Source: Oceanimonas pelagia
GTDB lineage: Bacteria > Pseudomonadota > Gammaproteobacteria > Enterobacterales > Aeromonadaceae
NCBI RefSeq assembly: GCF_030849025.1
Contig: NZ_CP118224.1
Span: 604,001 to 668,000, forward strand
Length of the DNA stretch: 64,000 nt
Direction: 5' to 3'
A program made the translations under genes and the position numbers. Positions 42,541 through 51,660 of the stretch are shown here, in pieces (the first letter of the stretch is position 1; every line of letters starts with the position of its first letter). Under the pieces are notes generated by a model. It was not told the DNA's origin and ran no database searches. It saw nothing but the letters and a program-made list of their open reading frames with translations.

Positions 42541-42574
42541 AACAAGGGCCGGCGTTTGCCGGCCCTGTTGCTTT
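42541..42574. terminator. Convergent terminator, flgL / decarboxylase
   Basis: A long stem (AACAAGGGCCGGC / GCCGGCCCTGTT, one bulge) with loop GTTT lies between the flgL stop and the decarboxylase stop. The T-tract is short on the plus strand, so efficiency is uncertain. Confidence 0.65.
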
Positions 42575-44834
42575 ATTGCGCCACGCAGTCCACAAAGTAG
42601 CGGGTTTCGCTCTGCTGTTCTTCCGCCACCAGGCCGTGAATGTAGGTTTCAAAGCCGGGGAAGCGCTGGTTGAACGCCCGGGCAAAGCGCAGGTAGCTGA
42701 TGATGGTGTCGTTGAACACTTCACCGGGGATCAGCAGCGGAATACCGGGCGGGTAGGGGGCCACCATCACCGCCGTGGTGCGGCCGGCCAGCTCGTCCAG
42801 CGGTACCCGCTCAATGTCCTTGTGGGCCATTCTGGCAAAGGCGTCTGCCGGTTTCATGGCCGGCACCAGATCCGACAGGTACATTTCCGTGGTCAGCCGG
42901 GCCACGTCGTTTTCCTTGTACACGGCGTGGATCTGATCGCACAGATCCCGCAGGCCCACCCGCTCGTACTGGGGTTGGCTTTGCACAAACTCCGGCAAAA
43001 TCTTCCACAGCGGCACGTTGTTGTCGTAATCGTCCTTGAACTGCTGCAGCTCGGTCACCATGGTGTTCCAGCGGCCCTTGGTGATGCCGATGGTAAACAT
43101 GATAAAGAAGGAATAGAGCCCGGTTTTCTCGATCACGATGCCGTGCTCGGCCAGGTATTTGGTCACCACCACCGCCGGAATGCCCGACTCGGCAAACTGG
43201 CCCTTCATGTTGAGGCCGGGGGTAAGAATGGTGGCCTTGATCGGATCCAGCAGGTTAAAGCCGGGCTCGATGTCGCCAAAGCCGTGCCAGCTGTCTTCCG
43301 AGCGCAGCATCCAGGCGTCCCGCTCATCCAGGCCGTGATCGGTCAGATCGTCCGGCCCCCACACCTTGAACCACCAGTCGATGCCGTATTCGTCGTCCAC
43401 CTTGCGCATGGCGCGGCGGAACTCCAGCGCCTCAGCCAGGGATTCTTCCACCAGGGCGGTGCCGCCCGGCTCTTCCATCATGGCCGCGGCCACGTCGCAT
43501 GAAGCGATAATGGCGTATTGCGGGCTGGTGGAGGTGTGCATCAGGTAGGCTTCGTTGAACACATGGCGGTCGAGCCGGGTCTTTTCACCGTCCTGCACCA
43601 GGATCTGCGACGCCTGGGACAGGCCTGCCAGCAGCTTGTGGGTGGACTGGGTGGCAAACACCATGGAGTCCTCACAGCGGGGCCGGCCCTCGCCAATGGC
43701 GTGATAGTCGCCGTAGAAGTCGTGAAAGGCGGCGTGGGGCAGCCAGGCTTCGTCGAAGTGCAGGGTTTCAATTTCGCCGTCGAGCAGGCCCTTGATCTCC
43801 TCGACGTTGTAGAGGATGCCGTCGTAGGTGGACTGGGTAATGGTGAGCACCCGGGGCTTGATGTTCGGGTTTTTCGCCAGAATTTCCCGGCAGAAGGGGT
43901 TGGCTTCCATCTTCTGGCGAATGCGGGCGGGCTCGAACTCGCTGCGCGGGATCGGGCCGATAATGCCGTAGTGGTTGCGGGTCGGCATCAGGAACACAGG
44001 CACGGCGCCGGTCATCATGATGGCGTGCAGAATCGACTTGTGGCAGTTGCGGTCCACTACCACAATGTCGCCCGGCGCCACGGTGGAGTTCCACACGATC
44101 TTGTTGGAGGTGGAGGTGCCGTTGGTCACAAAAAACAGGTGATCGGCGTTGAAAATGCGGGCGGCATTGCGCTCGGAGGCGGCCACCGGGCCGGTGTGAT
44201 CCAGCAACTGGCCCAGCTCGTCCACCGAGTTGCACACGTCGGCGCGCAGCATGTTTTCGCCAAAGAACTGGTGGAACATGCGACCCACCGGCGATTTCAG
44301 AAAGGCCACGCCGCCGGAATGCCCCGGGCAGTGCCAGGAGTAGGAGCCGTCCTGGGCATAGTGGGTGAGGGCGCGAAAGAACGGCGGCGCCAGCGAGTCG
44401 AGGTAGCTTTTGGCCTCGCGAATGATGTGCCGGGCCACGAAGTCGGGGGTGTCTTCGTGCATGTGAATAAAGCCGTGCAGCTCCCGCAGAATGGCGTTGG
44501 GAATGTGGCGGGCGGTGCGGGTTTCACCATAAAGGTAAATAGGAATGTCCGGGTTGCGGTGGCGAATTTGTTCCACAAAGCCGCGCAACTGCTCCAGCAC
44601 CGAATGCGCTTCTTCCCGGCTGCCGGCCAGCTCCTCGTCGTCGATGGACAACACAAAGCCGGCGGCCCGGCTTTGCTGCTGGGCAAATGAGGTCAGATCA
44701 CCGTAACTGGTGTAGCCCACCACGTCCATGCCGGCCTTTTCAATGGCCGAGGCCAGCTCGCGAATGCCGGAGCCACTGGTGTTTTCGGAGCGAAAGTCTT
44801 CGTCGATGATGACGATGGGAAAGTAAAAGCGCAT
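42573..44834 (-). CDS. Orn/Lys/Arg decarboxylase (PLP, fold type III-like class I)
   Basis: PLP-dependent decarboxylase of 753 residues with an N-terminal wing domain, PLP core and C-terminal domain, like E. coli AdiA/CadA/LdcC and Pseudomonas LdcA. The PLP lysine is K400 in ATQSTHKLLAGLSQAS; other core blocks are WHCPGHSGGVAF, FFVTNGTSTSNKIVW, DRNCHKSILHAIMMTGA and HFDEAWLPHAAF. It probably makes agmatine, cadaverine or putrescine; the substrate cannot be fixed from sequence. The start at 44834 follows AAGGGA. A well-formed sigma70 promoter lies upstream. Confidence 0.92.
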   Translation of the reverse strand: MRFYFPIVIIDEDFRSENTSGSGIRELASAIEKAGMDVVGYTSYGDLTSFAQQQSRAAGFVLSIDDEELAGSREEAHSVLEQLRGFVEQIRHRNPDIPIYLYGETRTARHIPNAILRELHGFIHMHEDTPDFVARHIIREAKSYLDSLAPPFFRALTHYAQDGSYSWHCPGHSGGVAFLKSPVGRMFHQFFGENMLRADVCNSVDELGQLLDHTGPVAASERNAARIFNADHLFFVTNGTSTSNKIVWNSTVAPGDIVVVDRNCHKSILHAIMMTGAVPVFLMPTRNHYGIIGPIPRSEFEPARIRQKMEANPFCREILAKNPNIKPRVLTITQSTYDGILYNVEEIKGLLDGEIETLHFDEAWLPHAAFHDFYGDYHAIGEGRPRCEDSMVFATQSTHKLLAGLSQASQILVQDGEKTRLDRHVFNEAYLMHTSTSPQYAIIASCDVAAAMMEEPGGTALVEESLAEALEFRRAMRKVDDEYGIDWWFKVWGPDDLTDHGLDERDAWMLRSEDSWHGFGDIEPGFNLLDPIKATILTPGLNMKGQFAESGIPAVVVTKYLAEHGIVIEKTGLYSFFIMFTIGITKGRWNTMVTELQQFKDDYDNNVPLWKILPEFVQSQPQYERVGLRDLCDQIHAVYKENDVARLTTEMYLSDLVPAMKPADAFARMAHKDIERVPLDELAGRTTAVMVAPYPPGIPLLIPGEVFNDTIISYLRFARAFNQRFPGFETYIHGLVAEEQQSETRYFVDCVAQ

Positions 44835-44884
44835 CAGGAGTCCCTTGTTGCGTGGATCGAGTGCCAGAATCATAGCCGTTCCGC

Positions 44885-44913
44885 ATTCTACTGCCTGACC
44901 GAAAGCCTGACAA
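44885..44913 (-). promoter_or_regulatory. Sigma70-type promoter of the decarboxylase gene
   Basis: On the minus strand TTGTCA (-35), a 17-bp spacer and TAGAAT (-10) precede the gene by about 50 bases. Confidence 0.65.
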
Positions 44914-45022
44914 AAGATAGTTATGCATCAGGAGTGATTAAATAACTTTTGGCCAAGGGATGAGTGGAAAAGTCCGAGCGGTAAAGGCACTATTTGAAAC
45001 CTGTTTGAAACAGGATGTTCTC

Positions 45023-45619
45023 ATGCCAAAACCCTTTCATTTTGCCGCCCTTGCCCTGGTGGCGACACTGGCCGGCTGTGCCACCAAGCCGCCCAGGAAC
45101 CCCGACAACCTCTGTGCCATTTTTGAGCAATATCCCGACTGGCACGAGGCTGCCGAAGACACCCGGAAAAAATGGGGCGCGCCGGTGCACGTGACCATGG
45201 CCATGATGTTTCAGGAGAGCAGTTTTCGGCACGACGCCCGGCCGCCCATGCGCTGGTTTCTGTTTATTCCCTATGGCCGGGCATCGAGCGCCTACGGCTA
45301 CGCCCAGGCCAAGGACGAAACCTGGGCCGATTACCGGCGCGAGACCGGCAGCGGCTGGGCCGACCGGGACGACTTTGACGACGCCATCGATTTTATGGGC
45401 TGGTACATGAGCAAGACCAGCCGGCTGAACGGCATCTCGAAATGGGACGCCTACGGCCAGTATCTCAATTACCACGAAGGCTGGACCGGTTACCGCCGCG
45501 GCAGCCACCTGAAAAAACGCTGGCTGCTGGGGGTGTCACGCAAGGTGGAAAGCCGCGCCAGACGCTATGCCGAGCAGTACTGGCGCTGCAAGGACGAGCT
45601 GAATGACGGCTGGTTCTGA
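45023..45619 (+). CDS. Lytic transglycosylase-like lipoprotein of uncertain function
   Basis: Predicted lipoprotein of 198 residues with lipobox LAGC (signal MPKPFHFAALALVATLAGC). The segment MAMMFQESSFRHDARPP resembles the catalytic-glutamate ES motif of SLT-type lysozyme folds, and SAYGYAQAKDETWADYRRETGSG continues it. YLNYHEGWTGYRRGSHLKK is shared with relatives annotated as transglycosylase SLT-like lipoproteins. It may cut peptidoglycan at the outer-membrane side, but activity is inferred. The start at 45023 is chosen by AGGA spacing and the signal peptide; a longer frame begins at 44960. Confidence 0.75.
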   Translation: MPKPFHFAALALVATLAGCATKPPRNPDNLCAIFEQYPDWHEAAEDTRKKWGAPVHVTMAMMFQESSFRHDARPPMRWFLFIPYGRASSAYGYAQAKDETWADYRRETGSGWADRDDFDDAIDFMGWYMSKTSRLNGISKWDAYGQYLNYHEGWTGYRRGSHLKKRWLLGVSRKVESRARRYAEQYWRCKDELNDGWF

Positions 45620-45656
45620 GGCGTCAGGGAGGTTGCTGAAGCCGGGGAGTCGTCGC

Positions 45657-45675
45657 TCCGGGCTTGCCCCGGAGT
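45657..45675. repeat. Small dispersed-type palindrome (CTCCGGG / CCCGGAG)
   Basis: A 7-bp GC stem with loop CTTGC lies in the 120-base gap between the lipoprotein gene and dsdA, beside a second hairpin at 45708-45729. Such hairpin pairs are common dispersed intergenic elements; only one example is visible in this window. Confidence 0.4.
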
Positions 45676-45699
45676 CCATTGCAGGCGGCTCAGAGGCTT

Positions 45700-45729
45700 G
45701 TTAAAAGATACCGGCTCGAGGGCCGGTAT
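45700..45729 (-). terminator. Hairpin after dsdA, probable terminator
   Basis: ATACCGGC-tcgagg-GCCGGTAT followed on the minus strand by CTTTTAAC. It lies 10 bases past the dsdA stop. Confidence 0.6.
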
Positions 45730-45739
45730 GACGGCAACA

Positions 45740-47098
45740 TCATTCCCTGGTGGTGCCCGCTTCTAAATATTTCGCCATTTCCTCTTCGGGGACCATGCCG
45801 CCGCCGGTGGACCACACCAGGTGGTGGGCCCGGGCCAGCCGCGCCGGGGTCAGTCCCATGCGCTCCCGGTAGCCCTGGTCTTCGCTTTCCACCCGCCACG
45901 GGCCGGGCATGCCGGCCAGGGCCGAGGGCTCGAGACGAATGCCTTCCTCTTGCGCCAGCAGGCCGAGCAGGCTCAGCATCTGTTCATCGGGCAGGGTGTA
46001 AAAGCCGTCCAGCAGCGGCGCCATCACCCGGCCCACAAAACCGGAAGGCCGGCCCACCGCCAGGCCGTCGGCGGCGGTGCGGTTGTCAATGCCCAGGTCC
46101 TGCACCGCAATGGCGTCGTGCAGGCCGGTGTAGACGCCCAGCAGCATGCAGGGGGAGTGGGTGGGCTCGGCAAACACGCAGTGCACCGCATCGCCAAAGG
46201 CCAGTTTCAGGCCAAAGGCCACGCCGCCGGGACCGCCTCCCACCCCGCAGGGCAGGTAAACGAACAGCGGATGTTCCCGGTCCACGCGAATGCCCTGCTG
46301 CTCCAGCTGGGCTTTCAGCCGCTGGCCGGCCACGGCGTAACCGAGAAACAGCTGCACCGAGTTTTCGTCATCCACAAAATGGCAGTAAGGATCGCTCAGG
46401 GCCTCGGCCCGGCCTTCGGCCACCGCCACCGAGTAATCGCTCTGGTACTCCACCACCTTCACACCGTGGCGGCGCAGCAGCGCCTTTTTCCACTCCCGGG
46501 CATCCGCCGACATGTGCACGCTGACCTTAAAGCCCAGTCTGGCGCTGATAATGCCGATGGACAGGCCCAGGTTGCCGGTGGAGCCCACGGCCACCGAGTA
46601 ACGGCCAAAGAAATCGCGAAATGCGTCGCTGTCGAGCCGGGCGTAGTCGTCGTTCAGGTGCAGCAGTCCGGCCTTGAGCGCCAGTTTTTCGGCATGGTGC
46701 AGCACCTCGTAAATGCCGCCCCGGGCCTTGATGGAGCCGGACACCGGCAGCAGATCGTCCCGTTTCAGCAGCAGGGTGCCGGCCAGGGGCTGGCCATGGC
46801 GCCGATCCAGCGCTTGCTGCATGGCGGGAATGGCCTGCAGCGGGGACTCAATAATGCCGTCAAGCGCGCGGGTATCGGGAAACACGGCCCGAAACCAGGC
46901 GGCGAAGCGACCCAGCCGTTCGGCGGCGTCGGCCACATCGTCGGCGGTCAGGCCGACCCCCGCCAGTGCCCGCTCCAGCGGCTGACGCTCCGGGTTGAAC
47001 CAGGTGACCGGTTTCAATGCCATCAGCGGGTTCAGCAGCGGGTAGCCGCGAACGAGTTTATCGATGGCGCTTTGGGAATAATGAGGATGTGAATGCAT
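45740..47098 (-). CDS. dsdA: D-serine ammonia-lyase (D-serine dehydratase)
   Basis: PLP enzyme that deaminates D-serine to pyruvate and ammonia, 452 residues (E. coli 442). The PLP lysine is K124 in [15 protein letters not shown], and the phosphate-binding block is [29 protein letters not shown] and [19 protein letters not shown] are family blocks. The start at 47098 ([13 protein letters not shown]) follows AGGA. No dsdC regulator or dsdX permease is adjacent; an AgcS-type symporter lies upstream on the same strand, separated by a terminator. Confidence 0.95.
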   Translation of the reverse strand: MHSHPHYSQSAIDKLVRGYPLLNPLMALKPVTWFNPERQPLERALAGVGLTADDVADAAERLGRFAAWFRAVFPDTRALDGIIESPLQAIPAMQQALDRRHGQPLAGTLLLKRDDLLPVSGSIKARGGIYEVLHHAEKLALKAGLLHLNDDYARLDSDAFRDFFGRYSVAVGSTGNLGLSIGIISARLGFKVSVHMSADAREWKKALLRRHGVKVVEYQSDYSVAVAEGRAEALSDPYCHFVDDENSVQLFLGYAVAGQRLKAQLEQQGIRVDREHPLFVYLPCGVGGGPGGVAFGLKLAFGDAVHCVFAEPTHSPCMLLGVYTGLHDAIAVQDLGIDNRTAADGLAVGRPSGFVGRVMAPLLDGFYTLPDEQMLSLLGLLAQEEGIRLEPSALAGMPGPWRVESEDQGYRERMGLTPARLARAHHLVWSTGGGMVPEEEMAKYLEAGTTRE

Positions 47099-47260
47099 TA
47101 AAAGGCGTCCTGAATACAAGCTGGTGCCAGTATAACAGCCTGCACTAACGAACAAAGAGGATTGCCGGCATTCTCTTTGCCTCTCTCACACTTCTAATTA
47201 CGTCTCCGTCTTCGCGGACATGACGGGTGTTTTTTCCGTGAAGGTACCGGGACTCCGGCA

Positions 47261-47292
47261 ATAAAAAAGGGCACCGTTCATCGGTGCCCTTC
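47261..47292 (-). terminator. Terminator of agcS
   Basis: GGGCACCG-ttcat-CGGTGCCC is followed on the minus strand by TTTTTTATT. It lies 23 bases past the agcS stop. Confidence 0.9.
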
Positions 47293-47314
47293 GGCTGAAT
47301 ACGTGCCTGAGCAA

Positions 47315-48655
47315 TCAGTCTGTTTTCTGCCGGGAAAAGTACTCCCTGGTCAGGCGGAACACCACCGGGCTCAGCAGCGCCAGGGCGATCAGGTTGGGGA
47401 TGGCCATCATCGCATTCAGGGTGTCGGCCAGCAGCCAGATAAACTCCAGCGACTGGGTGGCGCCAATGGGCAGGGCCAGCACCCAGGCAATGCGAAAGGG
47501 CACAATGGCCTTGACCCCGAACAGGAACTGCACACACTTCTCGCCGTAGAAGCTCCAGCCCAGAATGGTGGTAAAGGCAAAAATCGCCAGCGCCACCGAA
47601 ACAATGTATTCCCCGCCGGGAATGGCCAGGGAGAAGGCCAGGGTGGTGAGCGAGGCGCCGGCTTCACCGCTGGTCCAGCTGCCGGTCACGATAATGGCCA
47701 GGCCGGTAATGGAGCAGACGATAATGGTATCGATAAAGGTGCCGAGCATGGCAATCAGGCCCTGGCGCACCGGGTTGTCGGTTTTGGCGGCGGCGTGGGC
47801 GATGGGCGCGCTGCCCAGGCCCGCTTCGTTGGAAAACACGCCTCGGGCCACCCCAAAGCGAATGGCGGCCCACACGGCGGCGCCGGCAAAGCCGCCCTGA
47901 GCGGCGATGGGGGTAAAGGCATGCTCAATGATCAGGGCAACGGCGGCGGGCACGGCGTCCAGGTTAACGGCCAGCACCGCGATACCGGCGGCGAAGTAGG
48001 AGACCGTCATCAGTGGCACCAGTTTGCCCGCTACTTCCGAGATCCAGCGAATGCCTCCGATCAGCACCAGCCCCACCAGCACCATCAGCACCACGCCGGT
48101 GGTGATGTGGGAAATGCCAAAGGAAGAGTCGAGGGCGTCGGCCACCGAGTTGGCCTGCACGGTATTGCCAATGCCAAAGCCGGCAAAACCGCCGAAAATG
48201 GCAAAGGCCACCCCCAGCCAGGCCCACTTTGAGCCGAGGCCGTTGCGAATGTAGTACATGGGGCCACCTACATGGTTGCCCAGTTTGTCGGTTTCCCGGT
48301 ATTTCACCGCGCATACCGCTTCGGCGTATTTGGTGGCCATGCCCACCAGGGCGGTCATCCACATCCAGAACAGGGCGCCCGGGCCACCGAAGAAGATGGC
48401 GGTAGCCACACCGGCAATGTTACCGGTACCAATGGTGGCCGACAGGGCCGTCATCAGGGCGTTGAAGGGAGAAATTTCGCCGGCGCCGGCTTCGGTTTTG
48501 CTGAACAGCAGTTTAAAACCGGTGCCCAGCTTGCGAATGGGCATCAGTCCCAGACCCAGTTGCAGGTACAGGCCCAGGCCGAGAATGCCCACCAGCATGG
48601 GCACGCCCCAGACAACGCCGTTGATTGAAGTTAACAGTGAGGTAAGTAGTTCCAT
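47315..48655 (-). CDS. Alanine/glycine:cation symporter (AgcS family)
   Basis: Inner-membrane sodium-coupled amino-acid symporter of 446 residues with about eleven membrane segments. AgcS signatures are SPFNALMTALSATIGTGNIAGVATAIFFGGPGALFWMW, SVADALDSSFGIS, and VFSNEAGLGSAPIAHAAAKTDNPVRQG. AgcS proteins import alanine, glycine and in some cases D-alanine; D-serine import is conceivable next to dsdA but unproven. The start at 48655 follows GGGAG. Confidence 0.94.
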   Translation of the reverse strand: MELLTSLLTSINGVVWGVPMLVGILGLGLYLQLGLGLMPIRKLGTGFKLLFSKTEAGAGEISPFNALMTALSATIGTGNIAGVATAIFFGGPGALFWMWMTALVGMATKYAEAVCAVKYRETDKLGNHVGGPMYYIRNGLGSKWAWLGVAFAIFGGFAGFGIGNTVQANSVADALDSSFGISHITTGVVLMVLVGLVLIGGIRWISEVAGKLVPLMTVSYFAAGIAVLAVNLDAVPAAVALIIEHAFTPIAAQGGFAGAAVWAAIRFGVARGVFSNEAGLGSAPIAHAAAKTDNPVRQGLIAMLGTFIDTIIVCSITGLAIIVTGSWTSGEAGASLTTLAFSLAIPGGEYIVSVALAIFAFTTILGWSFYGEKCVQFLFGVKAIVPFRIAWVLALPIGATQSLEFIWLLADTLNAMMAIPNLIALALLSPVVFRLTREYFSRQKTD

Positions 48656-48755
48656 CTATGCCGCTCCCGAGTAAAAAGCAGGTGGGTGAAAACCGTCAGT
48701 TGAAGATTAGCCCCATTCAGGTCAATAGCATAATGAGTTAATGTTTCAGTTGAAA

Positions 48756-50771
48756 TTAAAAGTAACAGGCCACGGCCTGGCGCAGCGCCGAGACCACGCT
48801 TTTCTGCCCGGCATAGCCGAGCTCCCTGGCCAGTTGCGCCGGCTCCGCCCCTTGCACCAGCGCCGCCTGCACCAGCGTCTGTTGCTGCCCGGTGAGAGGC
48901 CGCTGCGGCGGATGGCGTTCCACAAAACGGCGCAAGGCCGGCCGGTCGGCATACAGATCCCGGTGGTAACAGGCAAAGTCGCGGGCCCGTTGCCGGTCCC
49001 GCCCGTCATCAACCAGCGGCGCAGGCAGGGGCAGGCCGTTGGGGGCGGGGCGCCCTTCCGAAGCCAGGTCGGCGCTGAACAGCCTTTGCCACAGGGGCAG
49101 CAGGGCCCTGGCCCGGTCGCTGGCCGGCCACAGCATCATGGCCGCAGGCAGGCCGCTGACGGCATCGGCGGCCTGCCCCATGCGCACCAGCCGAAAACCG
49201 TTGCCATGCCAGAAGGCCAGCAGCTCGGCGCTGGCGCCAAAGCTGGTGCCAAGAAAGTCGGTGCTGAGCTCTTGCTTGAGCCAGCCCAGCAGTTGCGAGC
49301 CAATGCCCGCCTGCTGGCAGGCCGGATGCACCACAATGCGCATGATGCGCTGATAACCCAGCCCGCAGGCCTCGCCCAGGCCACCATGAAAGGCCAGCGA
49401 CTGGGGCAGCAAATGCCCGCGGGGGCGGCGCTGGCCCCGCCATATGTGCTCGGCCAGGACAGCGTCCAGCTCGCCTTCCCGCAGCAGCAGGGCCGCCGCC
49501 ACCGGCACGTCCCGGCGCCATGCCAGCGCCAGTGACACCCCGGGGGCGTCCAGCAACTGGCGCAGATCGCCGGGGCGGGTCTGGTAATGGGCCAGGGTAA
49601 GCAGGCCGAACACCTGTTGCAGCAAAACGTCGTCCGCCAGCAGACGGGCACGCTCAACCCAGGCCATGCGCAGCGTGCCGGTGGCAGGCGGCGTGGGAGC
49701 ATCGGCATTGAGGGCCAGCAGCCGGAACAGCAGGGGTTCAAGCGGATCGTCGGGGCTCCAGCGGGCCGGGGTGTCGATGTGCACCTTGAAAAAACCGGGA
49801 TAAAGCGCCGCCAGCGCCGGCTGAAACTTGAGGGCAAAGCCCAGGCCGGTGCCCTCATAACCGTGCTCGGTGCTGGCGAACAGACAGCAGTAGCGGCGGG
49901 CCAGGGTCAGCAGCATGGGCACCGGAATGGCGGCGGCTTCATCCACCAGCAGCACATCGGCCCGAGGACGCTGTGCCAGCAGGGCATCGGGTGCGACAAA
50001 GGGCAGGGGGCGGTTGCAGCGGGCCTGGACCTGAGCGGCGGCTCCCGGGCTGGGGGCGGTGAGCAGTACCCGTTTGCCGGCGCCCAGCAGCCGCTCCGCC
50101 GTCAGCCCCAGCAGGCTGGACTTGCCCCGGCCCCGGTCGGCGGTCAGCACCAGAGGGCGGTGAGTACGGGCGCTGTGCAGCAACCGGGCCAGGGCATGGC
50201 GCTGCTGGCCGTTCAGACACCCGCGGGCGTCGGCGCGCAGCCGCCACGGTGGGCCGGACGGCACCGGCGGCGGTAAAAATGTCTCGCCCTGCTGCCAGAG
50301 CAGGACGTGAGGATCGGTGCGCAGCAGCGACACGAGCCGCGCAACAAACGGGCTGGTCAGCCCCTCGGCCTGCTCCGGCAGGGCCACGTAACGGCGCAGA
50401 TCCGGATCCGCAAAGGTGGGCCAGTGCTCCAGGGGCGGGCACAGCAGCAGCAGCACACCGCCGGCGGCCAGGGCCCCCCCGGCGGCGCCCAGGGCATCGG
50501 GGTGCAGGCCGCTGTAGGCGTTAAACACCAGATTGCGGTATTCCCGCCCCAGTGCGGTGTGATATTTGCCCATGGGGCAGTGGCTGACATCGGCCGGGGC
50601 ATCGCCCAGCCAGAGGGTGGTTGAGGCCGGATCACCGGCCAGCAGCCGCTGTGCCCGGGCCTGGGTCCAGTCTGCGCTGCCGGCCAGCACCAGCAGGCGG
50701 CGTTCGCCAAGGTGAAGCAGACACCGGCGAAAGCCGGGCCAGTCAGTCAAACAGGCGCTCACCGTTTTCAT
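48756..50771 (-). CDS. tmcA: tRNA(Met) cytidine acetyltransferase
   Basis: Makes N4-acetylcytidine at the wobble position of elongator tRNA-Met with ATP and acetyl-CoA, in the cytosol. It has 671 residues (E. coli TmcA 671). The RecD-like helicase domain carries Walker A at about 211-219 (ADRGRGKSS) and DVLLVDEAAAIPVPML (Walker B). The GNAT domain is visible in RIMRIVVHPACQQAGIGSQLLGWLKQ. The start overlaps the end of the HlyU-family gene by 29 bases, so expression is probably coupled. Confidence 0.94.
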   Translation of the reverse strand: MKTVSACLTDWPGFRRCLLHLGERRLLVLAGSADWTQARAQRLLAGDPASTTLWLGDAPADVSHCPMGKYHTALGREYRNLVFNAYSGLHPDALGAAGGALAAGGVLLLLCPPLEHWPTFADPDLRRYVALPEQAEGLTSPFVARLVSLLRTDPHVLLWQQGETFLPPPVPSGPPWRLRADARGCLNGQQRHALARLLHSARTHRPLVLTADRGRGKSSLLGLTAERLLGAGKRVLLTAPSPGAAAQVQARCNRPLPFVAPDALLAQRPRADVLLVDEAAAIPVPMLLTLARRYCCLFASTEHGYEGTGLGFALKFQPALAALYPGFFKVHIDTPARWSPDDPLEPLLFRLLALNADAPTPPATGTLRMAWVERARLLADDVLLQQVFGLLTLAHYQTRPGDLRQLLDAPGVSLALAWRRDVPVAAALLLREGELDAVLAEHIWRGQRRPRGHLLPQSLAFHGGLGEACGLGYQRIMRIVVHPACQQAGIGSQLLGWLKQELSTDFLGTSFGASAELLAFWHGNGFRLVRMGQAADAVSGLPAAMMLWPASDRARALLPLWQRLFSADLASEGRPAPNGLPLPAPLVDDGRDRQRARDFACYHRDLYADRPALRRFVERHPPQRPLTGQQQTLVQAALVQGAEPAQLARELGYAGQKSVVSALRQAVACYF

Positions 50772-51021
50772 CGATCAGCCGCCTGGCTTTGCTGACCATC
50801 AGCTCGGCGGCCTGCTCGGCCGTGGGCAGCAGATCGGCGCGGATCAGCCGGTATTCCCGTGGCGCGTCCTGCCGGTGGTGCACGATGCGCCCCTGCAGCC
50901 GGAACTGGCCGCCCTCGGCCCCCGGCTCGGGAATGATGTAAAAGCCCTTGTATTCCACCGGCTCAAAGCGGGTGCCGGCGGGGGCGGAGGAAGCAAACAG
51001 ATTTTTCAGCCAGGTGAACAT
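50743..51021 (-). CDS. HlyU family protein (PF10115-like)
   Basis: Small 92-residue cytosolic protein. FEPVEYKGFYIIPEPGAEGGQFRLQGRI and ADLLPTAEQAAELMVSKARRLIDENGERLF match the HlyU family of Pfam, named as a transcriptional activator by association; the molecular function is unsettled. It is not the ArsR-type HlyU of Vibrio cholerae. It begins 5 bases after crr and overlaps tmcA by 29 bases, forming a crr-hlyU-tmcA unit. Confidence 0.85.
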   Translation of the reverse strand: MFTWLKNLFASSAPAGTRFEPVEYKGFYIIPEPGAEGGQFRLQGRIVHHRQDAPREYRLIRADLLPTAEQAAELMVSKARRLIDENGERLFD

Positions 51022-51026
51022 GGTGG

Positions 51027-51536
51027 TTACTTCTTCACCCGCAGGATCACGTCGTCGGCGGCGGTGACGATGCCGCTTTGCCGGATGAGCTCCTTGACCT
51101 CGTCCATATTGGAAATGACGATGGGAGTAAGAGTGGACTTGGCCTTTTGCTCCAGCAGGGCCAGATCGAATTCCAGCACGGTATCGCCCTTTTTCACCTG
51201 CTGGCCTTCCTGGGCCACGCGGGTAAAGCCTTCGCCCTTGAGCTCGACGGTGTCGATGCCGAAATGCACGAACAGCTCCAGGCCGGAGTCGGATTCAATG
51301 GAAAAGGCGTGGTTGGTTTCAAAAATCTTGCCGATGGTGCCGTCGCAGGGAGCCACCATTTTATTGCCGCTGGGCTTGATGGCGATGCCGTCGCCCACGA
51401 TTTTTTCGGCAAACACCACGTCCGGTACTTCTTCAAGGGGCACGATTTCACCGGACAGGGGCGCGAACACTTCTATGAGGTTGGCTTCATTGGTATCGTC
51501 TGACACCATTTTTTTCAGTTTATCGAACAGACCCAT
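51027..51536 (-). CDS. crr: PTS glucose-specific enzyme IIA
   Basis: Cytosolic EIIA-Glc of the phosphotransferase system, 169 residues, same size as E. coli. The phosphorylated histidine is H91 in LELFVHFGIDTVELKG, the second active histidine is H76 in ETNHAFSIE. It passes phosphate to glucose permease and regulates adenylate cyclase and permeases. Unlike in E. coli, ptsH and ptsI are not adjacent: crr directly follows cysK with only a terminator and promoter between. TCAGGAGCTGAGACG gives a strong Shine-Dalgarno. Confidence 0.95.
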   Translation of the reverse strand: MGLFDKLKKMVSDDTNEANLIEVFAPLSGEIVPLEEVPDVVFAEKIVGDGIAIKPSGNKMVAPCDGTIGKIFETNHAFSIESDSGLELFVHFGIDTVELKGEGFTRVAQEGQQVKKGDTVLEFDLALLEQKAKSTLTPIVISNMDEVKELIRQSGIVTAADDVILRVKK

Positions 51537-51566
51537 CGTCTCAGCTCCTGAAGGATTCAGTTGATG

Positions 51567-51594
51567 ATGATAGCACGGCGTGAAAGCAGGTAAA
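51567..51594 (-). promoter_or_regulatory. Putative sigma70 promoter of crr-hlyU-tmcA
   Basis: On the minus strand TTTACC - 16 bp - TATCAT lies between the cysK terminator and crr, about 30 bases before the crr start. Confidence 0.5.
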
Positions 51595-51622
51595 CAGCCA
51601 TGGCGCGGGGGATATCACCATC

Positions 51623-51648
51623 AAAAAAGGCGCCTTGCGGCGCCTTTT
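51623..51648 (-). terminator. Terminator of cysK
   Basis: AAAAGGCGCC-ttgc-GGCGCCTTTT: a 10-bp stem ending in a T6 tract on the minus strand, just past the cysK stop. Confidence 0.9.
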
Positions 51649-51660
51649 GGTGGCTGCGGA

